Below, piece by piece: positions 35,901 to 50,260 of a stretch of 64,000 bases of DNA. Source of the DNA: Piezodorus guildinii (taxonomy: Eukaryota > Arthropoda > Insecta > Hemiptera > Pentatomidae). The notes under the pieces are model-generated. The model did no database searches. It saw only the letters and a list, made by a program, of their open reading frames with translations, and had not been told where the DNA came from. The stretch lies in contig CM041298.1 in assembly GCA_023052935.1 (NCBI GenBank), positions 3,224,001 through 3,288,000 on the forward strand. Reading direction: 5' to 3'. Position 1 is the first letter of the stretch. Each line of letters starts with the position of its first letter. The position numbers and the translations under genes are program-made.

Positions 35901-38900
35901 ACTTAAAAACGCTGCAAATTATTACACAATGGTTTATTATTGCCGGTATAACAATTTATATAACTGTGAAGCCAAGTAACTTGCTATATATATATAAATA
36001 TACGCCTAGTACAAAATATTTTGTGATGTATGCTAAAGCTGAAAATAATCCTTGGCTGCTATCAGATGTAAGTTTTGGTTTGCTTCTAATACTGTCCAAT
36101 TTTCGACTTAGTTAATAGTGAGTATAATCTCGTTATTTACTTTATATATTACACAATTCATTCTAAATAAAGTTTCGTTTTCATAACCCCTTGTAATCTG
36201 TCATTTACTATTTGATCTATTTAATCTGAATAAATATTTGTTTTATCAACTCTTTTAATCTATAAAAGTCTTTATTAAGACCACCCTAAAAGGCGAAAAA
36301 GACTGTCAAGTAAATGTTCAAAACTGTCTGGTAACTCGACGATAGTGGATTATCACACACTTTAACATATTATAACTGGCTAACATAACAGCCTCCTATG
36401 CCAAAGGTTCAAACCCGCTGGTGGTCCTATGATTTTTTAATGGGAGTTAAAAATCCTTAGTTATGCCGTCCTTCGGAGGGGACGTTAAAAGGTGGCCTCG
36501 AGCCTGTGCGATGTCAGGTACTCGTTAAAGATCCCTATCCTAATAAAACCTGGACAGGCAAAATTTAGGACTCCCTTTGTAGCATTGTCCGATTAGCCAT
36601 AGCAGCATAAAGTGACGTTAAAAAAATAAACAAACATATTATAATTAATAAGCTACAACTGTATGTTCTATATAAATTTATTTTATTTTTTTAAATATTT
36701 TATCTGTGGTCACCTGTGATGTAGTGACTAGCATTACAAACCTCTATGTCCTTGGTCGCTGGTTGAAACACGGTAGATGGTCCAAAAATATTTTTAAGGG
36801 AATAAAAAATTCTTGGTTATGCTGGCCTTTGTAGGATACGTAAAATGGTGGTCCCGAGCCTATGCGATGTCAGGTACTCTTAACAATCTCAATTGTAATT
36901 AAACCTGGAAAGGCAAAATTAACAACGGTAGCATATAAGTTAGGTTTAATGAATTGATAAAAATTTATTTTTTTCTTACCAATATATTTCTTAATTTATT
37001 GATACAATTGACAGTTGCAGATCACATGACTCACATTTGGCGTTCTTGATTTTTCTGTAATGAAACTGGGTTTTGCCTGTTCTTAATCTTGCTAATGCTA
37101 ATTCTTTTCTCTCGCGACTCTGAATATTTTTAAAAATAGTAATAACAAAAACTTTACTCTGGGACTGTGTCCCCAAAGAATAACAATGTTCTACAGTACA
37201 TTTAAATGTATATGTATATGTCGAGAAACCAATCAAATTAATTATTATTTACAAATGTGTGATAAAAAAAAAAAAATAAACACAAATAAAACCTATATAT
37301 GTACAAAAAATATTGATGATAAACATACAAAAAAAAAAGATCCTCTAAAAGCTATTAGGGTTGAGAAAATTGAATGGAATACAAAAGAAAAAAAAAGTAA
37401 TTATTCCACAATTTGGACGAAATAGATAATTATTCTTTTCTTTTCTTTTTTAAGTTTTGTGGAAGTTTTCTTAATTGGAACATTCAATAAAGCACCCACT
37501 ATCTTCCATTCATCATCCAATTACTTTATTTCCTAAGTCTTTTAACACCTTTTTTTTCCATCTTAGTCGACGTTTCGGGGTTGTTTCCCCATTTTCAAGA
37601 CTGAAACTATTTTTTATACTTACATTATTGAATAAAATTAAATTGTTTAAATATTTTTCTTTGAAAAATGAAGCTTAGCAATTTGTCAAAACTATTTTAA
37701 ACTAACTAATTTTAATTACCTTATTCCTTGCTACAACATTTTTCATTATTCATTACATCTTATAGCACACTGCTACTTGTCTATAATTATTATATTATAA
37801 TGTTATAATTATTCTTGTATTGAAATTAAAACTATTGAGTAGGCAAATTCACATTTGTTGTGCGTCTCTTTGGGATGATGAAAGATGTTGGAAAAGGTGG
37901 GATTTAATGAGAGAAGGTAAGAAGCATGGCGAATATGAGTAGGCAAGGAATTCCAGAGTGTTGCAGAGTAGATATAAAAGGAGTGATCAAAATATTTAAT
38001 TCTAGCAGCTTCATGGGAATGTCGGAGCGTCAGGATCTGGTTTCAAGAGATGTGACTGAGGATTTTAATTGTAGGTTGGATACTGTGAATGTATGGAGGG
38101 TATTGGAAATTGATGATTTAGTAGAGGTATGATCCGAGGAAGTATTCTCTACGTATAGAAGGTAGGAGCCCCTTCAACTCGCTTTATAAGTGGGTCACTG
38201 GAGACCTCTTCCAGGTGCCGAAGATAAATCGTATGAACATGTTCATGGTACGCTTGAGTCTCTCCTTGAGCACCTTCGAGAGGCCACCATACACCACACA
38301 GCAATAATTGAAGTGGGGAGGATATTCATGAGGAGACGAGAAGCTTCCGGGTGGGAAGAGGGAGAAGATGCCGAGAGCAATGAAAAAACTTTGGAGTGCT
38401 TATCGTTCTTCGGGAAATATGGGCAATATGGGATTTTCAGGAAAGGGTTTGACCAATGGTAATACTCTTGTTTTTGACAGAGGGACTGAAGATGATTGGG
38501 TAATCATTTAGGATTAGACTCAGAAAGGATGTATTGGATCTGAGGAGGGAATTGGAACCTATAACAAGAGAGAATATATATCTGTAATGTGTATCTGTAA
38601 TATATATCTGTAATATATATTTTAGCAGAGAGTGAATCTGTTCATGAACCATATTTTCATTTCCCACGTCGCATGCAAGCAGTTAAGGGTGTATTTAGCC
38701 AAGACTCGTCTTATACATTTAGCAATCTCGCCCCTCTTACGTACCTCCTCGCACCTCCTGCGATCCTGATCCACTACAGTTACTTGTTGAACCCCGCAGG
38801 TGGATGCTGGTGAGCCAGATGCGACCGGTGCACGCGCGCAAAGTGTTCCCCTGCTTGGACGAGCCTTCCTTCAGGAGCAAGTTTAAGCTGTCGGTCTGGC

Positions 38901-41900
38901 ATCCTCCGGAGTACAGGGTCATCTCCAACATGCCAGTCGTCGTCACGGAGATCCTAGGGTAAGCACTATATTAATAACCTTTTAGAATATCTCTCTATAT
39001 TTGACCAGTTTTAGTTGGTTCTTACTTTTATTAACGGTTGGATGAGAATTGAAGATATATTTATTTGAAAAAGGCAGTGTCTATTACAAAGATATAAAAA
39101 CAAACATAAAAATAATCTAAATCCGAAGTGACAGTAACAATAGTCTATTACTTTAATGTAAATTTAAAAAAGAAGAAGAAAAAAAAGGATATTATAAACA
39201 ATTTACAGATTTATGTATTCCCTTAATGTAGTTGTACACTTTAGTATAATATCCTTACTGTGATATATATAAAATACTTATTATGATTTTTTTTTTTTTA
39301 AAGTATCCTTACTATTACTACTTCCTTACTAGTACCACATCCTTACAGCTGAATCTTTATCACAGGAACTTACTTTGGTATCCTTACTACAATATAATAT
39401 GCTTACTGTCGTATACTAACTACATTATTCTTATTGTGATATCCTAACCTTACCGTAATTTTGTTACTATACTGTGCTTACTGTTGTCCTCAGTGTTGTA
39501 TAATATGGTTACGACAATATTCTTGCTGGGATATCCTAACTACACCATTCTTACAACATCCTTAGCGTGGTGTCCTTACTGTTGGACATTCTTCACAGTA
39601 TCATAACAGTTTCATTTGGCCAATACGATTCCTTTCCTTTTGCCGAATCCTTCTTCATCACAATTTTTAAGTACATTTTGTTCTCTCCCATGTGGTTCCG
39701 TAAGTGTATACTCAATATCGTGTAGGCTGGTTTTATTATATTTCAACCACTTATTTTTACTCTCCTCACTTACAAAGGCATAGAGCATTGACTGAATTCG
39801 AGGAGACTCCGTCAATCCCAGTGTTCCTGACCGGACTTCTGATTTCCAAGCTGGGCTCGGTGAGCGGGAAGCGAGGGTTCGAGTCACTGGCGGTGCCGGA
39901 AGAGGTGCCCGCTGTGGCGTACTCTGCAGAGATCGGGCCCAAGGTGGCCACCGCCATGGAGAAACTGTTGGGTCTCGCCTATCCTCAGACGAAGACTCAC
40001 CAGGTAGCGCTGCCGCGTCTAGTTCCTGTCGCTATGGAGAACTGGGGCCTCTTCAATTTCAGGTTAGTATCTCTTTGGATTCGAGTTGCTACATGCTATC
40101 TTGTACAGTTCTTGAAGTAATCCCGCCTCCTTCGACAGGAAGGAGAACATCCTGTACTCCCCTAAGAGCTCCCCGACGGTGCAGAAGCAGACGGCGGCGC
40201 GGTTCTCGGCTCACGAAGTTGTGCACACCTGGATCGGGAACTCTGTGACCCTCGCCTGGTGGGACTACCTCTGGCTCAGCGAGATGTTCGCCATGTACCT
40301 CGAGTATTATCTTCCTCACCTGGTTAGTACACTTCTCGTCAACTCTAATACTGCAATAAAACTATGTGGCTTAGCGGGACCGGTACCACCAATCGCTGCC
40401 TGCACAGTGCCCTCCCATCTTGTTGTGAAGGCGACTGGACCCAAGTTCCAAATGCCACGGATTAAAATTCGTATTACGATGTGATTATAACTTTTTAATT
40501 TTAAATATCTTGAAAGTATGTGAGATGGGTGTACATATATACTTGAAGTTCTATCAGGGATTTATTTTATATTTAGCAGATGGACGGGTTCAATCATGAT
40601 GGTTTTATGTTGCTAGCTTAAGATGAGATAAAGAATAAAGACTATATATAAAACATTCCCTACATTGAGATGCTCCAGGTGAAGCCGACTTGTTATAATA
40701 GCGACTGTATAATAATGCCCCAGGTGAAGCCGACTTGTTATAATAGTGACTGTATACAATAATGCCCCAGGTGGAGCCCGGCTGGAGGATGGATGAGCAG
40801 CTCGCAGTGGACCTGGCGTTCTCCGGACTGGCAGGGGACTCGCCGCAGGCCGACCCTCTCACGACGAGAGTCCTTACTCCGCAGCAAGTCTCTGCCAAGT
40901 TCTCCGGCCTCACCTACACCAAAGGTAAGTCTTCACGAGCATATCTTTCAGGTTCAGTGACAACTTTAATGGAGTTGTTGACCATCGCTCCACCCAAAAA
41001 TGGAATATGGGACTACTGTCAGTGTGCTGACCCTAAGGCCATGTTTATACAGGTAGTTATATAGTGGCAGACCGGAAATAGCAACAGCGATGTTTATAGG
41101 GAATCTGAGAGGGCAGTGATTTGTCGCTAGAGAGCATTGCAAACCTATTCTTAATGATAACAATAGTGTTAGCAAAAATTGCGTGAACTTATTTTTATTC
41201 AGAATATATACTAAAATACTTATTTAAGGGGTTTACTTTATGAATGTAGTATATTCATTTAGCACCCCATGTTTCAGTTGTTGGGTACCTTTACCTTTAG
41301 CATCCCATGTTTCAGTTGTTGGGTACCTTTACCTTTAGCACCCCCATGTTTCAGTTGTTGGGTACCTTTACCTTTAGCATCCCATGTTTCAGTTGTTGGG
41401 TACCTTTACCTTTAGCACCCCATGTTTCAGTTGTTGGTACCTTTACCTTTAGCATCCATGTTTCAGTTGTTGGGTACCTTTACCTTTAGCACCCCATGTT
41501 CAGTTGTTGGGTACCTTTACCTTTAGCATCCCATGTTTCAGTTATTGGTACCTTTACCTTTAGCATCCCATGTTTCAGTTGTTGGGTACCTTTACCTTTA
41601 GCATCCCATGTTTCAGTTGTTGGGTACCTTTACCTTTAGCATCCCATGTTTCAGTTGTTGGGTACCTTTACCTTTAGCATCCCATGTTTCAGTTGTTGGG
41701 TACCTTTACCTTTAGCATCCATGTTTCAGTTGTTGGGTACCTTTACCTTTAGCATCCCATGTTTCAGTTGTTTGGTACCTTTACCTTTAGCATCCCATGT
41801 TTCAGTTGTTGGGTACCTTTACCTTTAGCATCCCATGTTTCAGTTGTTGGGTACCTTTACCTTTAGCATCCCATGTTTCAGTTGTTGGCTACCAATCAAA

Positions 41901-44900
41901 CATACGCCTTGTAATGTCCGTGGCTGCACAACATTACTTAGCAAAACTTTAGGATTGGTGCAAACTTTGGAAGACTTGACCGAGACAAATCCCAACATAT
42001 TATTTACACTCATGAAACCTGCCATCCAGTACACCTTTGCAATATTAAAATTCCACAGGCAGACACGATACGAAACGACAGAAGAATGGAGTCCAAACAT
42101 CAAGGACAAACAAATAACACAAAAAAATACTGAAGGAATTAGTCCGGGTGGCGGTCATTAAATGAAACAACTGAATAGTTTCAACTATTTTATTGTTTGC
42201 CAACGTTTCGACCCCCATTGTGGGTCATCATCAGGGCGTCTGGTAGGCGAGTGGAAACTGAGGAGTTTCCACTCGCCTACCAGACGCCCTGATGATGACT
42301 TACAATGGGGGTCGAAACGTTGGCAAACAATAAAATAGTTGAAACTATTCAGTTGTTTCATTTAATGACCGCCACCCGGACTAATTCCTTCAGTAATTCT
42401 CAACGGTCAACTAATTATATCTACAATCACAAAAAAAAATAGGTTACAACTAATAAAGTCTCTTCTTTCAAGACGTTCATAATTAAAATTTTAACAGAAA
42501 CTTAGCACTTATACTTGTAGATTACAAGTCGGTGATAAACGGGACAGCCAGAAAGACGCTAAATTCAAATTCTACAATAAATATTAGGATGATGAATATT
42601 AATATTTGACTGGAGGAAGGGCTATCTTGGGGGTGGTATCCAACGAGGAAAACAATTAAATATTTTTAATTTATTTGATTACGTAACCATAGGTTTATAT
42701 TCACTACAGTTCATATTCAAACATCTGGGCCATAAATGAGGAATAAGGGGTGTCTTATAAAATGTCTTAAAGAATCTTATAGAATACAGCAATGTCTTAT
42801 AGAAGAGAAGTTTGGTACTTTCAGCGAGGGTGCTGCTCCTGAAGGTCTTTGAAGACGTTAATGATTCCTGCTAGACGCAGGTATTATACTTTTAATTTCT
42901 GCTATTAAATCCCCATCTCATTGCGCTGTCACCATATACTTTGTTTTCTGCACAAGTCCCAGCATTCCTTCTGGGCAGAAAAAGCGCCCAGGACATATCT
43001 GAGGGATCTCCCAACTATACCCTAGTATTTGGAGTGTCCTGTTGAATACAGTGCCAGTCGTATGCCTTTCTCAAGAGCAAGGATGAAGATGCTGCAGACT
43101 AGACCACCTCTCTGCAGCACGCCTCATCCAAAAATGAACTCCCAAGACAAATCAGAATATATTTTAACCATGCATTTAACTTCTCCCATGGTCAATCGGT
43201 ACAATCTCACTAATCTCTTGGATATACCCAACTCTACAAGAGCGTTGTAGGGATCTTGCATATCTATGCAAACTTAAGCGTTTTTATAATCTACGAATCG
43301 TTGATGGGTCTGAATATAAACCCATGAGAATTAACTAAGAAATCTGAATTGCAACCTCTTCGAGAGCTATACTCACTAAAACTAATATGTAATATGAAAG
43401 CTATAACATCCCCTAGGCATTACGAAAATCGTACACTTCGGAAGGTTCGGTCTGAGCTTGTTAAGGGTTTGGAATTGAACAACAATAGATTAGTAACCAA
43501 TGGGATGGTTTTATCTAGAACTTTTGATTTTTACATATGTTGGGAAGAATAATGTTGATAAGATGGAGGAATAGCTTTAAAGTTAATCATAAGCCATTTA
43601 TCAATTTGGATGAGTGGGCAAGTACAATACAGGGTAAAAGGTATTTGAAAGGAGGCATGCATGTTGTCCCTAACAGTCATTTCAGAAGAGATTAAAACGT
43701 TTGCAAATAGAAAAATACATTAAAATATAGCCATTATTAGCAAAGACGTCACTAACTGTGTTTCTACATGACTTCGCCACAAAAATCATAAGGAAAGTTG
43801 TTTATAAATAATTTATTGCTGTTTTAAGATTTATAACAGATATTTTAAGCCATTCAAAGATATGCAAACATCCTCAACGACAATAAATATAATAGTTGGT
43901 TCTAATACCATTTCCCGAAATAAATATTTATTTCCAGTTACTTATACTTGAAATATAGGGTGAGACAACATAACTTCCTTTTTTTCAAAACCTTGTAAAA
44001 CCTATTATATGTATCAGAACGTTTTTATAAAGTAAGCACACAGCTAAAGTTTAGTTTTACTTAGTTTTGAAAATCAAACAAGGTAGGTGACGTGGCCCAT
44101 TTTCCATACATACAATAGGCCTATAGAACACGCATGTTAACAACTTACAGAAATGAGATGAAAAGAATAGATTAGGAAGAATAGATGATTTGGACTGGCT
44201 AGTTCCAAGGTAACGATAGAAGGGCACACACAGCAAGAGCATCCATTGCTGTTTCAAGACAATCTTCTCACTTCGGAGTAAACCGATTCGGTCCCACGTG
44301 ATTTTTTCTATGGGATTTATTGAATCCTGTGCTTACGTAAACCCTCCTATGACCCTATAAGATGTTAAGACCAACATCCAGGAAGCAATTTCCAACATAC
44401 CGCCTGATATACTGACAAGAGCAGTGGATCCTACCAAGCGTCCGCGGACCTCTGAGGGTCCTCACATGATGGTTGGGTGTCCGAGAGATGTCAGATCAAT
44501 TATTGAAGAATAATTTTGAATTACCTTAACGTTAAATATTTATGAAGCATTGGCTTTTAACAAGAATCGCACATGCCCTCCACAGACGAATTGAACATTC
44601 TTAATGATATAAAAACTGATCTAGAGTCGTGATGAACTCCGGAACGTTAGAGTCACTAACAACTGGTCTAGAGTCGTGATGAACTCCGGAATGTTAGAGT
44701 CACTAACAACTCGTCTAGAGTCGTGATGAACTCCGGAATGCTATCTTGAAAATTTTAGTCTAGTTTAAAATGGAAATACATGTTACGGTATCATCTAAAT
44801 CCGAAATCGCGCAAAAAGTCTCTCTGTGTCAGTGAGAAGCCTAGCTAAAATTTGTACGATTCTGGATATTTGATGGAATTTGATATTTAAGGCTATATGG

Positions 44901-47900
44901 CTGGGATGTGACTTGATGAATGGTTGAGTGTACAGTTCGAAATCCAAATTGATGATATTAAACTATATTGCTGTTCTCAAGTGTGTCAAGAAGCTATTTG
45001 TAAGGTATTTTAGAACATACTGGTTACAGGCTGATAGGTCTATATGAAGGGAGATCTGTGTTTGTGTTTGGTTTGTGGATCATTGTAACGCATGGCTATT
45101 TTCAAGAGAATTCGGCTGTCCTGATGACGAAGATGGGGTTGTAAATACACGTTAGGAAGGCTAGGGCTTTCCTCAGCGTTTAAAAGTCATGACCTGGCGC
45201 TTTTCTTTTTGCCGACTGTCCAATCCGTTTTGTGACTTGTGCCAGGGTGAAGCGAAGAGGAGGCAGTACTAGTTGAAGTGGAATTAATAAAGTTTCGACT
45301 AAATGCCTTTAAGATTTCTCGGAGTGGTGTAAAAGGTAAGATTGATCGCAAACAGTTGAGACTTCCCACGGCCCAGGAACACTCCTCATCACGTAGAAGT
45401 GCTGATTCAGCATGATGCTTTACGAGGTTTTTTGTGCCTCTGCAGGCTCCAGGCGTCAGTAGAAACGTTTCTGGTGTAATTGTCGTAATTCGTATATTCG
45501 AAGATCTGTCATTTGGGTTCATTTATGAGTCTATTAAAAGTATGTTTGTTTGGGTCGCCTATAGCATAGTAGCTAGCCTAACAGCCTTATATTCCTAAGC
45601 TCACGGGTTGGAACTCGCAGGTAGCCTTAAGGTTTTTTAATAGGATTGAAAAATGCTTAGTTATGCCATCCTTCGGAGGGAACGTGAAAAGGTGGTCCCG
45701 AGCCTGTGCGATGTCAGGTACTCGTTAAAGATCCCTATCCTATTTGAACCTGGGTAGGCAAAGTTCTCTGACTCTCTCTGTAGCATCGCCCGATTACCCA
45801 TAGTAGCATAAAGTGACGTTAAATAAATAAACACACAACAAAGCATGTTTTTTTAATTTAAGGCAGTCAGTTTGATTTTCCGTAAAATGGAAATAGTACC
45901 TTTTGGAATAAGGTTGCCGATAGCAGATAGATATCTGAACCTAAAAACTATAAAAACCAAATCCGGACGTGAAAACAAACCTACGAAATATTTCTAATTT
46001 GAATTGCTAACGAGGTAGTTTGGAAACATAAATCTACCCTTGTGACATTTCCATTGACCTAATGAGATTTAAATCAGAACGAAAATTGATATGAGGCGTT
46101 ATAATTGGACAAAAGGTCTAATTTAAAAACCAGAACTTGTAGGTCAATTAAATACCTTCTCTGCGTCAATGTAATACTTTCTCTGCTATCTGATTATGGA
46201 AGCTGTGAGCTGCTATATCTGTTTTTACTTTTTAGTCTTAGAAATATTCAAAAGTATAGACTTCTATTTGAACAGTGGTAAATTTGTTTATTCATTTAAA
46301 GTCACTTCATGCTACTGAAGCTAATCAGACGATGCTACAGTGGGAGTCCTAAATTTTGTCTATCCAGGTTTAATTAGGATTGGGGTCTTTAACGAGTACC
46401 TGACATCGCACAGGCTGTGTACCATCATCTTCTCTGAAGAAAGGCATAACCAAGAATTCTTCATATTCTTGGGTCATCTACAGTGTTTGAAGAAGTGGTC
46501 TTGGGCATAGAAGGCTGTTATGCTAACCTAGTGGTGGGATAGTCCCACAGGTGACCCCAGATAAGAGGGATTTTATGCCCTTCTGGAGGGTGGCATAACC
46601 AAAAATTGTTTATACCCCTTGAATTGAAGTGTATTCTAGAGCCTTCCCCGGGTTTGAACCAGCCACGTTGAGCATAGGAGTATGCTAGCCACAAGTATAC
46701 AAATATACAAATATGCTAGCCACTACAACACAGGTGAACTCAGGCCCATGTTTTCTAACCCATTTTCAATTATACTCTTATGAAGCCATTAAGGGCACAA
46801 TATATTTTTTATAATGGAAAGTCAGTGATGTTATTTAAAATATTAAAGTTTGCAACTCCTTAGTTGGATTATACAAGGAGATATTAAAAATAAAGTTAAA
46901 AGTACTTTGCAACAATGAAAGGAATGGAGAAAATACAAAACACTATTCAACCAAAAAAATAATATAAAAACTTGCAAAGGGGTCACACTACACCACTGGC
47001 AGTATAACAGCCTTCTATGCCCAAGGTAGAGGGTTCAAACCAGCAGGTGGCTCTAGGACTTTTTAAGGGGGAAAAAATCCTTGGTTGTACCGTCCTTTGC
47101 AGGAGACGTAAAATGGCGATCCTATCCTTAATGATCTCATTTACTCGTTTAAGATGCCTATTCTGATAGGCTACTACTACTTGCGCAGTTGAAATGTTCG
47201 ACATTTGTCATCTTGTGTGAGCAAAGCTGTCCAAATGTATACCTCTATAATTCATTCATTAATGATGCGTTATTTTCTTCTGACATAAATACTTAATATA
47301 TATTCCTTATCTCTTTTATATCACACTTCATACTACTTTAATTTCGACTAATTGTGATAATCTCTATATATAATATAATAAATAAATGATAAAGTGATTT
47401 TAGTTTCGGCCAACTCCTTCTAAACCACTGAACAGATTTACTTACGGTTTTTACTATCACATTTAGGCTCGGTACTGTGCGGCCTCAGGCACTCGTTAGA
47501 GATCCCTATCCTAATAAAACCTAGATAGCCACAATTTAGGACTCCCACTTTGGCACCGTCCGATTAGCCACAGTAGCATAGAAGTGACGTAAATAAAGAA
47601 ACTAACAAAAACATAAAAAATAGGTTTTTGTTCTATATCGTTTCCATCTGAATTCTTTACCAACCCAGAAGGTAAAAAGAAAATGTAAGTTTATAACCTT
47701 ACGTTCTTGTTACCTTGGTAACCATCTTTCAAATCGAATAATATTAATGAAAACATCTTGTTTTAAATAAATTTACAAATACCAGCAATGGCTAAAAGCG
47801 TTTTGGGTGGATCTAACCTAAACCCGTACTCTTACAACCCATGGATGGAACATACAGAGATATGTACTGTCAGACGCCACCGTTGTCCCTCTGATAGATA

Positions 47901-50181
47901 CTAGGTGTGCTCCAGGAGACCAAGGATTGTCCCAGGGCTGGAATAACAGATTAAATAATTACCCTGCCACAATCGGGATTCGAACCCGTAACCCGGAGAA
48001 CAGTATCTAGTGCTCGATCCACCCGCTTCCTATCGATAGTGACAAGAAATCTCGTTAATGAAAAGGAAAGTTGAAAAGGATACTGAGACATTGGGTGTCG
48101 TCATTCCGGAACGAGGGTTCTGTTTAAACCAGTTTGAAACCAGTTCCGTGTAGCTGCGTACATTTTGACTGTCATCCATTTATATAACGATTATTTGCAT
48201 TCTTTCAACTAATACGAGTCCGAATCGGGTTATAAAATGTTATTTGATATGTTGGGAGCGGCGTGGAGAGACACTGGGGTTTTGAGACGACACACCCAGC
48301 CTCTTTAAAAGTGGGTACCAGAATATTGCGTGAACATTGACAGCTGAGCGAGTTCTCGGTCTAATCACACCTCCTTGCACACGTCACTTTGTGATAATGT
48401 GGCTAATCGGACGATGCTATTATGGGAGTCCTAAATTTTGTCTATCCAGGCTTAATTATGATAGAAACGTATGAGTACCTGACATCGCACAGGCTCGGGA
48501 CCACTATTTTACGCCCTCTCTTAGAGACGGCTTAAGCAAGGAATTATATCCCCTTTAAAAAATCCTAGGGCCGTCTGTCGGGTTCAGGATTAAATTTTAG
48601 TTATTCAATGTTTGGCAGATTGAATCATTCTCCTAGAGCCTGGTTATTTCTTCTTCATTTCTATCTTCTCTAGTTGAACATTTCTAGCGTACAGAGATTG
48701 CGCATGAAATGTACGCAGTACCCTTAAAATCTATGTATATATAATCTAACATTCTTTGGTTCTATGACATTGTAGTGATTGTATTAAGGGATCAGCGAAA
48801 AATTGTTGTAAACCACACCCCGAAGATTCGATGCCGATACCACCAAACTCCGCCTGCACAGACTCGTCCAATGTTCACCGTTCAAGCCCCGAGATCAGCC
48901 TTACCGCAATCCTTCCATCGACGTTTCGGCCTACCTTTCGGAAGCCTACCAGTCGGATTTGCGAATACCAATTTTCTCGGAATCCTCACCAGGCCCAACA
49001 ACTTTACTCGCCCATTTGAGTCTTCGCGATGCTATCAACTCAATTATAGTCACAAAGTACAAGCTCCGCAATTCCGCGTTGTGCAACCTTCTAAACTCCC
49101 CAGTGGCCTCATTTCTCTTCTGACCAAATATTTTACGCAGTACCTTATTTTCGAAAACCTTAAGCCGTTGTTCATCCTTCAAAGTAAGCGGCCACGTTTC
49201 ACATCCGTAAAGAACCGTCGGAAGAATAATAGTTTTATAAATTCTAACCTTTAAGTTTTTAGACAGAAGCCGCGAGCTAAGGAATTTAGCAACTGAATAA
49301 TAACACGCATTTCCTACCTTTAACCGGGATTTTATTTCTTCCTGGATTTCATTTTTTCTTGTTATCATTGAACCTAAGTACTTGAATTTCTCTACTTGTT
49401 CAAAAGTATGCCCTGATACATCAATATCACCACGATCGCCAATGTTTCTGCTACTAATCATGTATTTCGTCATATCGGTATTTATTTCGAGTCCTATTTC
49501 CTTACCGATTTTTATTAAAACACTTGTATTTAGTTGTATGGTTTCCGTGTCGTCACCTAGCAGTACCAAATCATCGGCATACCCCAGAACCGGAATCTTA
49601 TCGCCCATATTTAAACCTTTCTCGGTACACGTCAATTTTTCTATGATATTCTAAAGCTATATTAAATAAAACAGGTGAAAGGGAATCACCCTGTTTCAAA
49701 CCCGATCGCACCGCAAATCTCTCGGAGTAATTATGACCGATTCTAACTTTATGAAATATTTCCGACAAACACATCTCTACTAGGTGTACTAACTTTCTAG
49801 GTATTCCCTGTTCAATCATGATGAACTATAGCTTCTGACGGTCTATGGAATCATAAGCCTTTTTAAAATCAATATAAAGTTGAAGGACACATTTTTAGAG
49901 GAAGAAAATTTGAACTATCGGCTATTTAAGCCCTGTCAGACTATTTCAATCAGAATGAAACGGTATTAAAGCCCATTAAATTTTTAATCGATACAGGAAG
50001 TCAACATTGTTAGAGCCGTTTTTGAGAAAATCCTAAAATGGTGCAATATGCAAGGCTCTTCCGAACAACGGACTTTGGTAAACAAAAATGCTGTAACATC
50101 TGAGACGTATAATTGTCTTAGATATAAAATTTCAGTTTCGTGCTAGACTTACCACACACACACACACACACACACACAACA

Positions 50182-50222
<41 letters not shown>

Positions 50223-50227
50223 ACACA

Positions 50228-50260
<33 letters not shown>

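Larger units (their letters stand above)
42129..42394. mobile_element. Penelope-like ends, family A, fused head to head (266-bp palindrome)
   Basis: Arms of about 127 bases each, from actgaaggaattagtccggg to its complement, meet at gtggaaactgaggagtttcc. Each arm holds a hammerhead motif pointing outward. Confidence 0.9.

Noticed and set aside
45187..45522. Host exon of 111 codons on the reverse strand
   Set aside because: No match, and it abuts a LINE reverse transcriptase in the same orientation; treated as part of the LINE.
48775..49254. 159-codon + strand open frame
   Set aside because: It is the antisense shadow of a LINE reverse transcriptase on the other strand.
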